Position numbers and translations under genes: made by a program | In this document: one piece after another, positions 54,841-64,000 of the stretch | How the letters are laid out: each line of letters opens with the position of its first letter | Position numbering within the stretch: the stretch's first letter is position 1 | Notes under the pieces: model-generated | The model's database searches: none | Seen by the model: the letters and a program-made list of their open reading frames with translations, nothing else | What the model was told of the DNA's origin: nothing | From: CAVQOB01 sp963714325 | Lineage (GTDB): Bacteria; Pseudomonadota; Alphaproteobacteria; Rhizobiales; Hyphomicrobiaceae | Direction of reading: 5' to 3' | Length of the DNA: 64,000 bases | Assembly: GCA_963714325.1 (NCBI GenBank) | Contig: CAVQOB010000013.1 | Location: 1-64,000, forward strand

Positions 54841-56067
54841 TCATGCGGCACGTTCGAGTTTCACCTCGAAGCCGAGAGCCCTGAGCTGACCGGCGAGACG
54901 CTTGGCCTTGTTGTCTTTGGCTGCCGCATCGAGGGGACGGACCTGTGGCGGCCGGTAGGGCACACCATCGCGGACCATGTGGTAGATGGCGGTGAGGATC
55001 GAGCCGGCGACCGCGATGGCGGCCTTCTTGGGCCCACGCCGGGCGGCGATGCCGGCGAACTGACGGGACAGATAGGTGTTCTTGGTGCGGGCTGCAGCCA
55101 TGGCGCATTGCACGAGCAGCGGTTTCAGCCAGGCCCCGCCCTTCTTGACCCGTGTCGAGCGCTTCTTGCCGCCGGTCTCGTCGAGACGGGGCACGAGGCG
55201 GGCCCAACTCGAGAGATGGCCGGCGGTGGCAAAGCAGCTCATGTCGGTTCCAATCTCGGCCAGGATGGCAGACGCGGCCCGCTTCTTCACACCAGGGATC
55301 TTGGTCAACTCGGCGACGAGCTGACGAAAGGGGGCGAGCAAAGCCTCCACCTCCGTCTCGAAGCTGGCGATCCGCTGGGCGAGCACGTCGATCATGGTCA
55401 GGTGCTCACGGACCAGGAAGGCGTGGTGGCGCGTGAAGCGGCCGTCGAGGGCGGCGGCCAGGTCCTCGCGAGACGCCTTCAACCTGCGATCGGCGAGCGC
55501 CGCCAGTCGCGCAGGATCGGTCTCGCCAGCGACCAGCGCCTCCAGAATGCGCCGGCTGTTGATGCCGAGCAGGTCGGACACGACGGTTGCGAGTTTGATG
55601 TTGGCGTCCTCCAGAACCTTGCCGATACGGTTCTCGTGCTGCGTCATCTGGCGTTGCAGCTGCGTGCGCGTCCGCGTCAGATCGCGCAGCTCCCGGATCG
55701 GCTCCGGCGGCACGAAGCTCGCGCGGATCAGGCCGTGGGCCAGGAGATCGGCCAGCCAGCGGGCATCGCTCGCATCGCTCTTGCGGCCGGGCAGATTGCG
55801 CGCCTCGTGGGCGTTGACCAGCATCAGCGTGAACGCGGCGTCCAGGATGTGCCACACAGGCTTCCAATAGACACCGGTTGCCTCCATCACGACATGCGTG
55901 ACACCACGCTCTTCGAGCCAAGCTGCGAGCGCGAGAAGATCGCGCGTCGTGGTCGCGAAGCGGCCCTCCTCGTAGGCGATCTTGCGGCTTCGCACGGTGC
56001 GCGCGCAGACCGCCACGAAGGCGGAATGCACATCAAGACCGGCGCACTTCTTATGTAGGATATTCAC
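54841..56067 (-). CDS. IS110 family transposase (DEDD)
   Basis: This is a 408-residue recombinase. The N-terminal RuvC-like domain has the acidic set in GLDVHSAFVAV, VVMEATGVYW and KSDASDARWLADLLA. The C-terminal transposase-20 domain has IPGVKKRAASAILAEIG and LSSWARLVPRLDETGGKK, with the catalytic Ser of the IS110 type. The start is GTG 56067, with GGGAGG five bases upstream; the open frame extending to 56211 lies in the non-coding end. All catalytic residues look intact. Confidence 0.93.
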   Translation of the reverse strand: MNILHKKCAGLDVHSAFVAVCARTVRSRKIAYEEGRFATTTRDLLALAAWLEERGVTHVVMEATGVYWKPVWHILDAAFTLMLVNAHEARNLPGRKSDASDARWLADLLAHGLIRASFVPPEPIRELRDLTRTRTQLQRQMTQHENRIGKVLEDANIKLATVVSDLLGINSRRILEALVAGETDPARLAALADRRLKASREDLAAALDGRFTRHHAFLVREHLTMIDVLAQRIASFETEVEALLAPFRQLVAELTKIPGVKKRAASAILAEIGTDMSCFATAGHLSSWARLVPRLDETGGKKRSTRVKKGGAWLKPLLVQCAMAAARTKNTYLSRQFAGIAARRGPKKAAIAVAGSILTAIYHMVRDGVPYRPPQVRPLDAAAKDNKAKRLAGQLRALGFEVKLERAA

Positions 56068-56321
56068 GGACACCTCCCAAGTGACAGGAATGCCGTGGCC
56101 AGGGGCCTCGTCGATTTGAACTCTACTCTGCGTGCTCCGGGACGGAACGGTGGGCTGAGCCCGCCGCCGTCCGTGGCGACAATGACATGTGCTCTGAGGC
56201 CCCAGGATCAAACTCTCCCTCGGGCTCGACGGCGCCAGGGAAAAAACGACCTCAATGCCACGACGCCGACAGTAAAACCGCTTTCATCCATTCATGTGCG
56301 CGCCTTCGGCGCGCATGGTAA
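56068..56321 (-). ncRNA. predicted bridge RNA locus in the long end of the IS110 element
   Basis: This 254-bp non-coding end lies upstream of the transposase, where IS110-group elements encode the bridge RNA. Read on the minus strand it begins with a GC-rich hairpin (GCGCGCC-TTC-GGCGCGC at 56298-56314) near the junction, as expected of the 5' stem-loop. Target- and donor-binding loops were not assigned. The prediction is by position and structure, not by covariance search. Confidence 0.45.
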
Positions 56322-56346
56322 CTCTCCCCGTAAGAACGGGGAGAGG
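56322..56346 (+). repeat. right half of the REP split by the IS110 element
   Basis: CTCTCCCCGTAAGAACGGGG followed by AGAGGG is the palindromic half of a REP. Its partner half CCCCTCACCCTGACCCT is at 54785-54801. The remaining DNA to the parE stop (56347-56468) shows no gene. Confidence 0.8.
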
Positions 56347-56468
56347 GAAAACGCGCGGCCCACGGCAGCTCCTGGCCCTGACGGACGCCTTCCGCAATCC
56401 GTTCGATCGCGACGCCACCGACGTTCAAGCTGACATCGAAAAGCGCCTGAGTCAGCGGCCTTCGCCCC

Positions 56469-58475
56469 TCAGATATCCAGATCCTTCGCAAACGCCGCGC
56501 GGTCCTGAATGAAACGGAACCGCAGCTCCGGCTTCGAGCCCATCAATGCGTTCACCGCATCGGCCACTTCGACCCGGTCCGCTTCTGCTATCTCAACCTT
56601 CAGCAGCGTCCGCTTGCTCGGCTCCATCGTCGTCGACTTGAGATCCTTGTAGTCCATCTCGCCGAGACCTTTGAAGCGCGTCACATCAGGCTTCTTGCCC
56701 TTGAACACGCTCTCCAGCAACTCCACACGATGCTTCTCATCGCGCGCATACACCGTCTCGCCCTTGTGGCTGAGCTTGAACAGCGGCGGCAGTGCCAGGA
56801 ACAAATGCCCGTTCTCGATCAACGCCGGCATTTCCTGATAGAAGAACGTGATCAGCAGCGACGCGATGTGCCCGCCGTCCGAGTCCGCGTCCGTCATGAT
56901 GATCACGCGCTCATAGCGCAAATCTTCATCGCGATATTTGCTGCCCATGCCGACGCCCAGCGCCTGCACGAGGTCCGACAATTCCTTGTTCCCCGCGAGC
57001 TTCTGCGACGACGCGTTGGCGACGTTCAGGATCTTGCCGCGCATCGGAAAGATCGCCTGGATTTCGCGATTGCGCGCGCTCTTCGCCGATCCACCGGCCG
57101 AGTCGCCCTCGACGATGAAGATCTCGGTTCCAACATTCGAACTCGACGAGCAGTCCGTCAATTTGCCGGGCAGACGCAGACGCCGCGTCGCTGACTGACG
57201 GCCGACTTCCTTTTCGCGGCGCCGCTTCAGGCGATCTTCCGCCTGCTCGATCGTCCACTCCAACAGCTTCGTCGCCTGCACCGGCGAGTCCGCGAGGTAA
57301 TGATCGAAGGCGTCCTTGATCACACTCTCAACGATCCGCGTCGCTTCCTGCGTCGCCAGCTTGTCCTTGGTCTGCCCCTGGAACTCCGGCTCGCGAATGA
57401 ACACCGACAGCATCGCCGCCGCCGTCGTCATCACGTCATCGGCCGTAATCTGCGCGGCTTTCTTGTTGTTGACCAACTCGCCGTAGGCCTTCAACGACTT
57501 CGACATCGCCGAGCGAAATCCGTTTTCGTGCGTACCACCTTCGCCGGTCGGAATCGTATTGCAATAGGAGTGGCAAAACCCGTCCTCGTCACCGATCCAC
57601 GTCACCGCCCACTCAACCGAGCCGTGCCCACCTTCTTTTTCAACCCGGCCGGCGAACACATCCTTCGTGACCAGCGCGCGGCCCTCGATCGACGACAGCA
57701 AATAGTCCTTCAGACCGCCAGGGAAATGGAAAACGGCTTCAGGAAGCGTCTCGTCCCTGATCAGGCTCGGATCGCATTTCCAGCGAATTTCGACGCCGCC
57801 GAACAAATAGGCCTTTGACCGCGCCATGCGGAACAGCCGCGCGGGCTTGAACGTTGCGCCGCCTTTGCCGAAAATCTGCTCGTCGGGCTTGAAGCGCACC
57901 TTCGTGCCGCGCCGGTTCATCGTCGAGCCGAGCTTCTGCAGCTTGCCTTCCGGATTACCCCGCGAAAACACCATGCGATAGAGTTGCTGGCCGCGCGCGA
58001 CCTCAACTTCGCAAATTTCCGACAGCGCATTGACAACCGAAACGCCAACTCCGTGCAGACCACCGGACGTCTGGTAGGCCTTGCCATCAAACTTGCCGCC
58101 CGAATGCAGCGTCGTCATGATCACTTCCAGCGCCGACTTCGTCTTGAACTTGGGATGTGGATCAACGGGAATCCCGCGTCCGTTATCCGTGACTGCAAGA
58201 TAACCCTCGGTGTCCAGTTCCACTTCGATCCACGTCGCATGCCCGGCCACCGCCTCGTCCATGGCATTGTCGATGACCTCAGCGAAAAGATGATGCAGCG
58301 CCTTCTCATCCGTGCCGCCGATATACATGCCGGGACGCCGGCGGACGGGCTCAAGTCCCTCAAGCACTTCAATGTCCGCGGCGGTATAGCTTTCCTCGGC
58401 CGTGCGCTGCCGCTTGCTGCCTTTGCCCGAAAACTCGTCATCGAGTTTGGCAAAAAGATCGCGTGATGATGCCAT
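56469..58475 (-). CDS. parE: DNA topoisomerase IV subunit B
   Basis: ParE is the ATPase subunit of topoisomerase IV, which decatenates daughter chromosomes. The 668-residue protein has the GHKL ATPase motifs VIDNAMDEAVAGHA, DNGRGIPVD and GLHGVGVSVVNALS, and the Toprim motifs IFIVEGDSAGGSAK and MTDADSDGGHI. The end FKGLGEMDYKDLKSTTM is typical. MYIGG with RRRPGMYIG and the length are normal for alphaproteobacterial ParE rather than GyrB. parC is not in this window. Confidence 0.96.
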   Translation of the reverse strand: MASSRDLFAKLDDEFSGKGSKRQRTAEESYTAADIEVLEGLEPVRRRPGMYIGGTDEKALHHLFAEVIDNAMDEAVAGHATWIEVELDTEGYLAVTDNGRGIPVDPHPKFKTKSALEVIMTTLHSGGKFDGKAYQTSGGLHGVGVSVVNALSEICEVEVARGQQLYRMVFSRGNPEGKLQKLGSTMNRRGTKVRFKPDEQIFGKGGATFKPARLFRMARSKAYLFGGVEIRWKCDPSLIRDETLPEAVFHFPGGLKDYLLSSIEGRALVTKDVFAGRVEKEGGHGSVEWAVTWIGDEDGFCHSYCNTIPTGEGGTHENGFRSAMSKSLKAYGELVNNKKAAQITADDVMTTAAAMLSVFIREPEFQGQTKDKLATQEATRIVESVIKDAFDHYLADSPVQATKLLEWTIEQAEDRLKRRREKEVGRQSATRRLRLPGKLTDCSSSSNVGTEIFIVEGDSAGGSAKSARNREIQAIFPMRGKILNVANASSQKLAGNKELSDLVQALGVGMGSKYRDEDLRYERVIIMTDADSDGGHIASLLITFFYQEMPALIENGHLFLALPPLFKLSHKGETVYARDEKHRVELLESVFKGKKPDVTRFKGLGEMDYKDLKSTTMEPSKRTLLKVEIAEADRVEVADAVNALMGSKPELRFRFIQDRAAFAKDLDI

Positions 58476-58754
58476 GAGATCTTTGGTCCACTGATTTTAG
58501 TTCAATGCCACGCCAGCGGCGCATTTACAGCCAAACGATCCGACGCTCGACCGAATCCGATGACCGACAGAGGCCGGTTGGTCGCACGGAACACTTGCCG
58601 CAAGCAAGTGGAGGGCAAGCGCCGAATGCTTGGACCTGTTGACGTTTGTCCTCCGCGCTACCAAATAGACCGCAGGGATGGCACGTGGCGTCTACGGCAA
58701 AGGCCGACAGGATGAGCACAGCGCGGCATTCGGGCAACACTCAATGGATCGCGC

Positions 58755-59495
58755 ATGTCGAATGATGTGCTCTTGTTCATTGCTGTTGGTTTTGCCGCGC
58801 AGATTGTCGACGGCGCCATCGGCATGGCCTATGGCATCACCGCCTCGAGCGTCATGATCAGTTTCGGCGTACCGCCGGTGACGGCCAGCGCGGCTGTTCA
58901 CGCCGCCGAGGTGGTAACGACCGCTGCATCCGGTGCCGCCCATTGGCGCGCCGGAAATGTCCAGCGGCAACTCATGCTTCGCCTGGCAATTCCGGGGGCC
59001 TGTGGCGGCATCGCCGGCGCAACGTTGCTGACCTCGGTATCCGGCGCGTATCTGCGGCCGTTGGTAGCGATCTATCTGCTGGTGATGGGTTGTGTGATCC
59101 TGCGACGGGCCCTCTTCAAGCGAAAGTCATCGACGCATTGCGGTGGCGAACCAGCCGTGCTCGGCTTGGTCGGGGGATGTCTCGACGCGATCGGCGGCGG
59201 CGGTTGGGGGGCGATGGTCACCACCACCTTGATCGGCCGCGGACTTGCGCCTCGCTACGCGATTGGCACAGCGAACGCCGCTGAGTTCTTCGTCACGTCG
59301 GCCGTGACTGCAACATTCGTGCTGTCGATTGGCTTGACGCTGTGGCCTATGATCCTCGGCTTGGTCATTGGTGGCGTTCTTGCAGCACCAATGGCGGCCT
59401 ACCTCGCTAGAACCGTTGCTGAACAGACACTTATGATTATCGTCGGGGTAATCGTCGTCGTGCTCAGCGTGCGAACGCTGGTTCTGGCTGGCTGA
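58755..59495 (+). CDS. TSUP family permease (TauE/SafE)
   Basis: This is a 246-residue polytopic membrane protein. It has the TauE/SafE repeats FAAQIVDGAIGMAYGITAS and GLVGGCLDAIGGGGWGAMVT. The GxxDGxxGMAYG form is usual in a subgroup annotated as sulfite exporter. It is divergent from parE across 279 bp that hold no visible gene. The substrate is unknown. It is not closely related to the TSUP protein at 15391. Confidence 0.88.
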   Translation: MSNDVLLFIAVGFAAQIVDGAIGMAYGITASSVMISFGVPPVTASAAVHAAEVVTTAASGAAHWRAGNVQRQLMLRLAIPGACGGIAGATLLTSVSGAYLRPLVAIYLLVMGCVILRRALFKRKSSTHCGGEPAVLGLVGGCLDAIGGGGWGAMVTTTLIGRGLAPRYAIGTANAAEFFVTSAVTATFVLSIGLTLWPMILGLVIGGVLAAPMAAYLARTVAEQTLMIIVGVIVVVLSVRTLVLAG

Positions 59496-59645
59496 GCCGC
59501 GCCAGGCTGTTGCCCGCATGTCGACCGGGGATAACACTGTGCAAAAAGACAAGCGTTGCCCCCGCTCAATATCGAGCGTGTCGGACCATCAGCTACCCCT
59601 ACCAATCGATCTCGCTACTCACATAGGGTTCGCAGGTCGACGCAG

Positions 59646-60509
59646 ATGTGGCAGTGGGTGTGGATCGTTATGGTACGTGCATTTCTTGCAAACTTGGGCT
59701 TGGCAGCGACCTTGCTCGCCATAAATCTCGGCGGCGCACTTACAGCAGTGGCTGAATCGACATTCTTCCCCGATTTCTCCAACCCATCGGCAATCCGGTC
59801 CAGTGCGCTGAAAACGGTCGTAAAATCCAAGGTCTGGCCAGTCCTTCTGCGCAAGGGCGGCGGATTCTATACGGCCGACATGATGTATCAGGTCCGCGGC
59901 GCGATTTACGCGTCCGATGCCGATGAATTTTACCGCGAAGTAGGCCTTGCCTCATGGTACGGACCGGGCTTTCACGGCAAACGCACCGCCAACGGCGAGA
60001 TCTATGACATGCATGCCCTGACGGCGGCCCATAAGACGCTACCACTGCCGTCGATTGCACGCATCACCAACCCCCACAATAACAGGACAATTCTGGTTCG
60101 GATCAACGATCGTGGTCCCTTTTCCGGCGACCGTATCCTCGATCTGTCGCACGCCGCGGCCATGGCGCTCGGAACGGTGGCTCCCGGCGTTGGACGCGTG
60201 CAAGTCGAATACGTCGGCGTTGCACCATTGAACGGTGATGACAGCCAGGAGCGCGCGTTCCTGGCCGCTCAATCGGCGGCGCAACCGGCAACGATCTCCG
60301 CGCCACCGGCTCCCCAGCCGATCCGCGCCGAACAACGCACCGCCATGATGCAAGTCTCCATTGGCACGCTGACGGCGCCACTGACACCGCCAGTCACACG
60401 CACAGGTCCTCGCAAACCACCACGGGCCGCGCGGCCGCATTTGCGCCGATCGCAGGCACATGCCCACCTTGCGCGCCCATGGTCCATGCCTGATAGCACC
60501 CGGCCATAA
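59646..60509 (+). CDS. rlpA: RlpA-like double-psi beta-barrel protein
   Basis: This is a 287-residue secreted or membrane-anchored protein with an N-terminal hydrophobic segment. The RlpA core is VGLASWYGPGFHGKRTANGEIYDM, then LPLPSIARITNPHNNRTI and VRINDRGPFSGDRILDLSHAAA (short motif INDRGPF). RlpA proteins cleave naked glycan strands at septa or bind them. The tail is rich in Pro, Ala and Arg and has no SPOR domain. ATG 59646 is preferred to the open-frame start at 59556. Confidence 0.88.
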   Translation: MWQWVWIVMVRAFLANLGLAATLLAINLGGALTAVAESTFFPDFSNPSAIRSSALKTVVKSKVWPVLLRKGGGFYTADMMYQVRGAIYASDADEFYREVGLASWYGPGFHGKRTANGEIYDMHALTAAHKTLPLPSIARITNPHNNRTILVRINDRGPFSGDRILDLSHAAAMALGTVAPGVGRVQVEYVGVAPLNGDDSQERAFLAAQSAAQPATISAPPAPQPIRAEQRTAMMQVSIGTLTAPLTPPVTRTGPRKPPRAARPHLRRSQAHAHLARPWSMPDSTRP

Positions 60510-60641
60510 CGTCTCGTCGCGAGCGCTTCGCGCCTGCACGTTCGGCAGCCACAATCTTGGCATACGTAGCGGGCCATCGGAACTGCTATATGATCTGCAC
60601 GATCCGAATCGCACCCACGCAACCGATGCGGAGGAGCATGC

Positions 60642-63600
60642 ATGGCCATCTCGACGCTCAAGCCCGTTCGTAGCTCCAACATGCGAGCCAACGAACCGGC
60701 ACTGCCGCCTCGCGACGAAATCGCGGCATATCACTTGTTTGATGAAACGCGACTGATCGGTGGGTTGATTGAGCGCGCCGTCTACACCGGTGACGAGCGT
60801 CGCCGGATTGGCGAATTGGCCAAAACATTCGTCGAAACGGCCCGCGCCAACCGCACCAAGCATGGTGGTATCGATGCCTTCATGCATGAGTATGGTTTGA
60901 CGTCCGAAGAAGGCGTCATGTTGATGTGTCTCGCCGAATCGCTGTTGCGCATTCCCGACAGCGAGACCGCCGACCGTTTGATCGCGGAAAAGATCGGTGG
61001 CGGGCAATGGGACCGGCATTTTGGCCGTTCCGACAGCCTCTTCGTCAATGCCTCAACATTCGGATTGATGTTGACTGGGCGCATGGTGCGGCTTGGCGAG
61101 GGTAGCCGCGCCGGCCCATTCGGCCTCGTGAAGCGGATGGTGGCGCGATCGGGCGAACCGGTCATTCGCCAAGCGCTGCGGCAAGCCATGCGCATTCTTG
61201 GCGACAATTTCGTACTCGGCCGCACGATCGATGAAGCGATCGCGCGCGCAGCACCGCTCGAGCGCAAAGGCTATCGCTTTTCCTACGACGTGCTGGGCGA
61301 AGGTGCGAAGACGGCCAAAGATGCCGAACGCTACTTCGACCGCTACCGGGATGCGCTTGAGAAAGCCGGCAAGGCCGCCGGTCCGTTGGCATCTCAACAC
61401 GGTGACGCGTTGATGGCGCGTCCAAGTCTTTCCGTTAAGCTGTCGGCCATTGATCCTCGCTTCGAAGCCGGTCGGAATGAACGGTTGGTGACCGAACTGC
61501 TGCCGCGCATCATGACGCTGGCCAAGGCCGCGCGCAGTCTCGGTATCGGCTTGACGATCGATGCCGAGGAGCAGGACCGTTTGGATCTGACGCTCGATCT
61601 CTTCGGTCGCGCCATGCTCGCGCAGGAGCTCGAAGGTTGGTCCGGGCTTGGGCTCGCAATTCAGGCCTATGGCAAACGGGCGATCCCGGTACTGCGCTGG
61701 TTACATCGCCTCGCCGAGCAATCGGGCAAACGCATTCCCATTCGCCTCGTCAAGGGCGCCTACTGGGACAGCGAAATCAAATGGGCACAGGAGCGCGGCC
61801 TCGACGACTATCCCGTGCTGACACGCAAGTTGCACACTGACGTATCGTATCTGGCAGCGATGCGCTTCCTGCTTGGTGCCCCGAACGCGTTCTATCCGCA
61901 GTTTGCCACACACAATGCGCACTCCGTCGCGTCGGCGATTGCGGCCGGCGCTGGCAATTCATTCGAATTTCAACGCCTGCATGGCATGGGCGAGGCACTG
62001 TATGACCAGATAGCCGGCCCACAAAATCTTGGACACGCCTGCCGAATCTACGCGCCCGTCGGCGGACACGACAATCTGCTCGCTTATCTCGTTCGGCGTC
62101 TATTGGAAAACGGTGCGAACTCGTCATTTGTCAATCGCTTAGCTGATGATGCCGCACCGGTCGCCGACATCATTCGTGACCCTGTGGAACAGGCGGAAAG
62201 GACGCGCCAGCAAGGCAGCAAGCCGAGCCGCATAGCAAAACCGGTCGATCTCTTTGCTCCCGAACGGCGCAACAGCCTTGGCTTGGCCCTTTATGAGCCC
62301 TCCGTGCGCGCAATGTTGCATGCCAAGATGGTCGAAGAACTGGCACCATCGTTCGCCGTCGGACCCATTGTAGACGGCAAAGCCTTGACCGCAGGAGACG
62401 CTGCAGAACTCGTCCGTTGCCCACACGATCGCCGCGAGCGAGTCGGCACAGTGCGGTCGGCGTCCCCCGCCGATATCGACGCTGCGATCACCAGTGCGAC
62501 CGCGTCCTGGGCCGAATGGGACCGGCGCGGCGGCGAGTACCGCGCGGCAATTTTGGACAAGGCCGCCGACCTCTTCGAACGCGATCGCGTACGTTTGATG
62601 GCGGTCATCATCCGGGAAGCCGGCAAGACACTCGACAACGCACTTGGTGATGTGCGTGAGGCCGTGGATTTCCTGCGCTACTACGCCGCCGAAGCGCGCC
62701 GCCTCTGCAAAGGGCCCGTGGCACTCAAAGGCACGACTGGTGAACTGAATGAAATTGAATTGCGCGCACGCGGGCCTTTCGTGTGCATCGCGCCGTGGAA
62801 TTTTCCGATTGCGATCTTCACCGGTCAGGTCGCCGCCGCGCTGGCGGCTGGCAATTCCGTTCTCGCCAAACCCGCCGAGCAAACACCGATTACAGCGTTC
62901 CTGGCCGTCGAACTGATGCATGAAGCCGGCGTGCCGAAATCAGTACTGCATCTGCTGACCGGTGGCGGCAAGGTCGGCGCCGCACTCGTCAAGGATAAGC
63001 GAACGGCCGGCGTCGCCTTCACTGGGTCGAATGACACCGCCTGGGCCATTCAGAAAGCGCTGGCCGAACGGCGCGGCGTGATCATTCCATTCATCGCCGA
63101 AACCGGCGGCATCAACGCCATGATCGCCGACAGCTCAGCGCTGCCGGAGCAAGTAGTCCGCGACGTTGTCCGATCGGCATTCGATTCAGCCGGCCAGCGG
63201 TGCTCAGCGGCTCGCGTATTGTTTATTCAACGTGACGTCGCCAATCCGATGATTGAGATGCTGAAAGGCGCGATGCAGACGCTCGTGGTCGGAGATCCCA
63301 TGGACGACGCGACTGACGTCGGTCCCGTGATCGACGAAGCGGCACAGGATTCCCTCGATGCGCACAAACTGCGGATGCAGAAATCCGCCATTGAACTGAT
63401 CGACCTCAATTTACCGGACAGCTGCCTCGCCGGAACCTATGTGACGCCGGCCGCCTACGAGATCGAGCGCATCGGACAATCTGGAGCACGAGGTGTTCGG
63501 GCCGATCCTTCACGTGGTGCGGTTCGACGGCGGACATCTCGACAAAGTCGTCGACGCCATCAATGCGCACGGGCTTCGGCCTGACTCTCGGATTGCACAG

Positions 63601-63838
63601 CCGCATTGCTGCGACGGCCGATTTCGTGGCAGAGCATGCCCGCGTCGGCAATCTCTACGTCAATCGGAACCAGATTGGCGCCGTGGTTGGCGTTCAGCCA
63701 TTCGGTGGCGACGGACTATCCGGCACCGGCCCGAAGGCTGGAGGTCCGCACTACCTCGCTCGCTTCGCAACGGAGCGCGCTCGCACCGTCGACATCACCG
63801 CGAGTGGCGGCAACGTGCAGCTCTTTAGGCGAGGCTGA
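60642..63838 (+). pseudogene. putA: bifunctional proline dehydrogenase / P5C dehydrogenase PutA, frameshifted
   Basis: PutA oxidises proline to glutamate. The proline dehydrogenase barrel has RLVKGAYWDSEIK, and the aldehyde dehydrogenase part has PWNFPIAIFTGQ, AETGGIN and catalytic Cys in GQRCSAARVL. Two single-base insertions break the end: one T near 63481 (GGACAATCTGGAG) and one G near 63572 (GCACGGGCTTC). Removing both restores ...LEHEVFGPILHVVRFDG and GFGLTLGLHSRI to the stop at 63838, about 1065 residues in all. The ribbon-helix-helix repressor domain of E. coli PutA is absent. GGAGGAG precedes ATG 60642. Confidence 0.92.
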
Positions 63839-63871
63839 CTAAGATATTCGAGATTGGTCCAGAGGATCGTC

Positions 63872-63976
63872 ATGGCCGCTGTCCGTAAAACCAAAGCAAA
63901 GCCAGAAACACCGCGCGATGCGACGGCTGCATTTCTCAATGTTGACGACATCGGCGCGCGGCTACGCGTGGCGTGA
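63872..63976 (+). CDS. short open reading frame, possibly a small protein or gene start
   Basis: ATG 63872 is preceded by AGAGGA six bases away and opens a 34-codon frame MAAVRKTKAKPETPRDATAA... ending FLNVDDIGARLRVA. The basic, Pro-rich composition and good ribosome site suggest translation, but no family is recognised. The window ends 24 bp later, so the context cannot be judged. Confidence 0.35.
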   Translation: MAAVRKTKAKPETPRDATAAFLNVDDIGARLRVA

Positions 63977-64000
63977 GCGCCTGGGCACAGCGTCGAATTC

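Larger units (their letters stand above)
54802..56321 (-). mobile_element. IS110 family element inserted in a REP palindrome
   Basis: The element spans about 1520 bp and is flanked by the dinucleotide CT on both sides (54800-54801 and 56322-56323). Removing it joins CCCCTCACCCTGACCCT (54785-54801) to CTCCCCGTAAGAACGGGG (from 56324), a complete REP as at 49340-49382. There are no terminal inverted repeats, as expected for IS110. The short side (39 bp) follows the transposase stop and the long side (254 bp) precedes its start. A 12-bp repeat ACGGTGGGCTGA occurs in both ends (54827 and 56147). Confidence 0.85.

Noticed and set aside
54295..56058. 587-codon plus-strand open frame
   Set aside because: Antisense to the IS91 integrase and IS110 transposase, both with complete catalytic motifs.
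56192..56217. Remnant of a 16S rRNA gene
   Set aside because: Only 16 contiguous bases plus a short displaced match; no further rRNA sequence on either side.

Overview
The window is GC-rich and gene-dense, and reads as a chromosomal segment of an alphaproteobacterium, most likely of the order Hyphomicrobiales (Bradyrhizobium/Rhodopseudomonas-like). The grounds are the tlpA / argH / lptM / lysA neighbourhood, the DUF3305-DUF3306-ferredoxin cluster, a DUF1127 protein, ATGA-coupled genes, and dispersed palindromic repeats of the kind common in that order. The family or genus cannot be fixed from sequence reading alone.

Left part (1-27.5 kb) is mostly housekeeping and transport. It holds lysA (frameshifted), a METTL21-like methyltransferase, lptM, argH, tlpA, a GIY-YIG protein, an IS4-family insertion, an acyl-CoA dehydrogenase and a hipBA toxin-antitoxin pair with a five-copy, 27-bp-phased operator array. 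These are followed by an MFS transporter, an M48 protease, PPK2, an orphan TRAP binding protein, a HTH protein, a TSUP permease, ugpAE permeases without ugpB/ugpC, an SDR, gatB, a VOC protein, a DUF3306-GNAT fusion with DUF3305 divergent from a poly-4Fe-4S protein, a LysE exporter and a CoxE-like VWA protein.

Middle part (27.6-41.2 kb) is a surface-glycan island made of two converging operons. The plus-strand operon encodes a CMP-sugar synthetase, a NeuB-family synthase, a SAM methyltransferase and a large frameshifted glycosyltransferase-like protein. The minus-strand operon encodes two homologous Rossmann-like proteins of unknown function (three related domains in total), an ABC-2 permease (Wzm type) and an ABC ATPase (Wzt type) with an unusual N-terminal extension of about 340 residues. 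A secreted serralysin-type RTX protease lies just upstream. The pattern suggests export of a nonulosonic-acid-like polysaccharide by an ABC transporter.

Right part (41.3-64 kb) starts with small secreted proteins, a HAD hydrolase and an ATGA-coupled SDR / aspartase-superfamily lyase pair. It then becomes an accessory zone: a membrane protein, a PycTM-like membrane protein next to an alpha/beta-hydrolase-class III cyclase fusion (a candidate Pycsar-like pair), paired MITE-like repeats, integrase and gene fragments, a SOD-rhodanese fusion, DUF1127, a GcvA-like regulator, an IS91-type transposase with its integrase, and an IS110 element inserted precisely into a REP palindrome. The window ends with parE, another TSUP permease, an RlpA-like protein and a putA broken by two single-base insertions.

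Three genes (lysA, the glycosyltransferase and putA) carry single-base frameshifts with otherwise intact catalytic motifs. This may reflect base-calling errors as easily as real decay.
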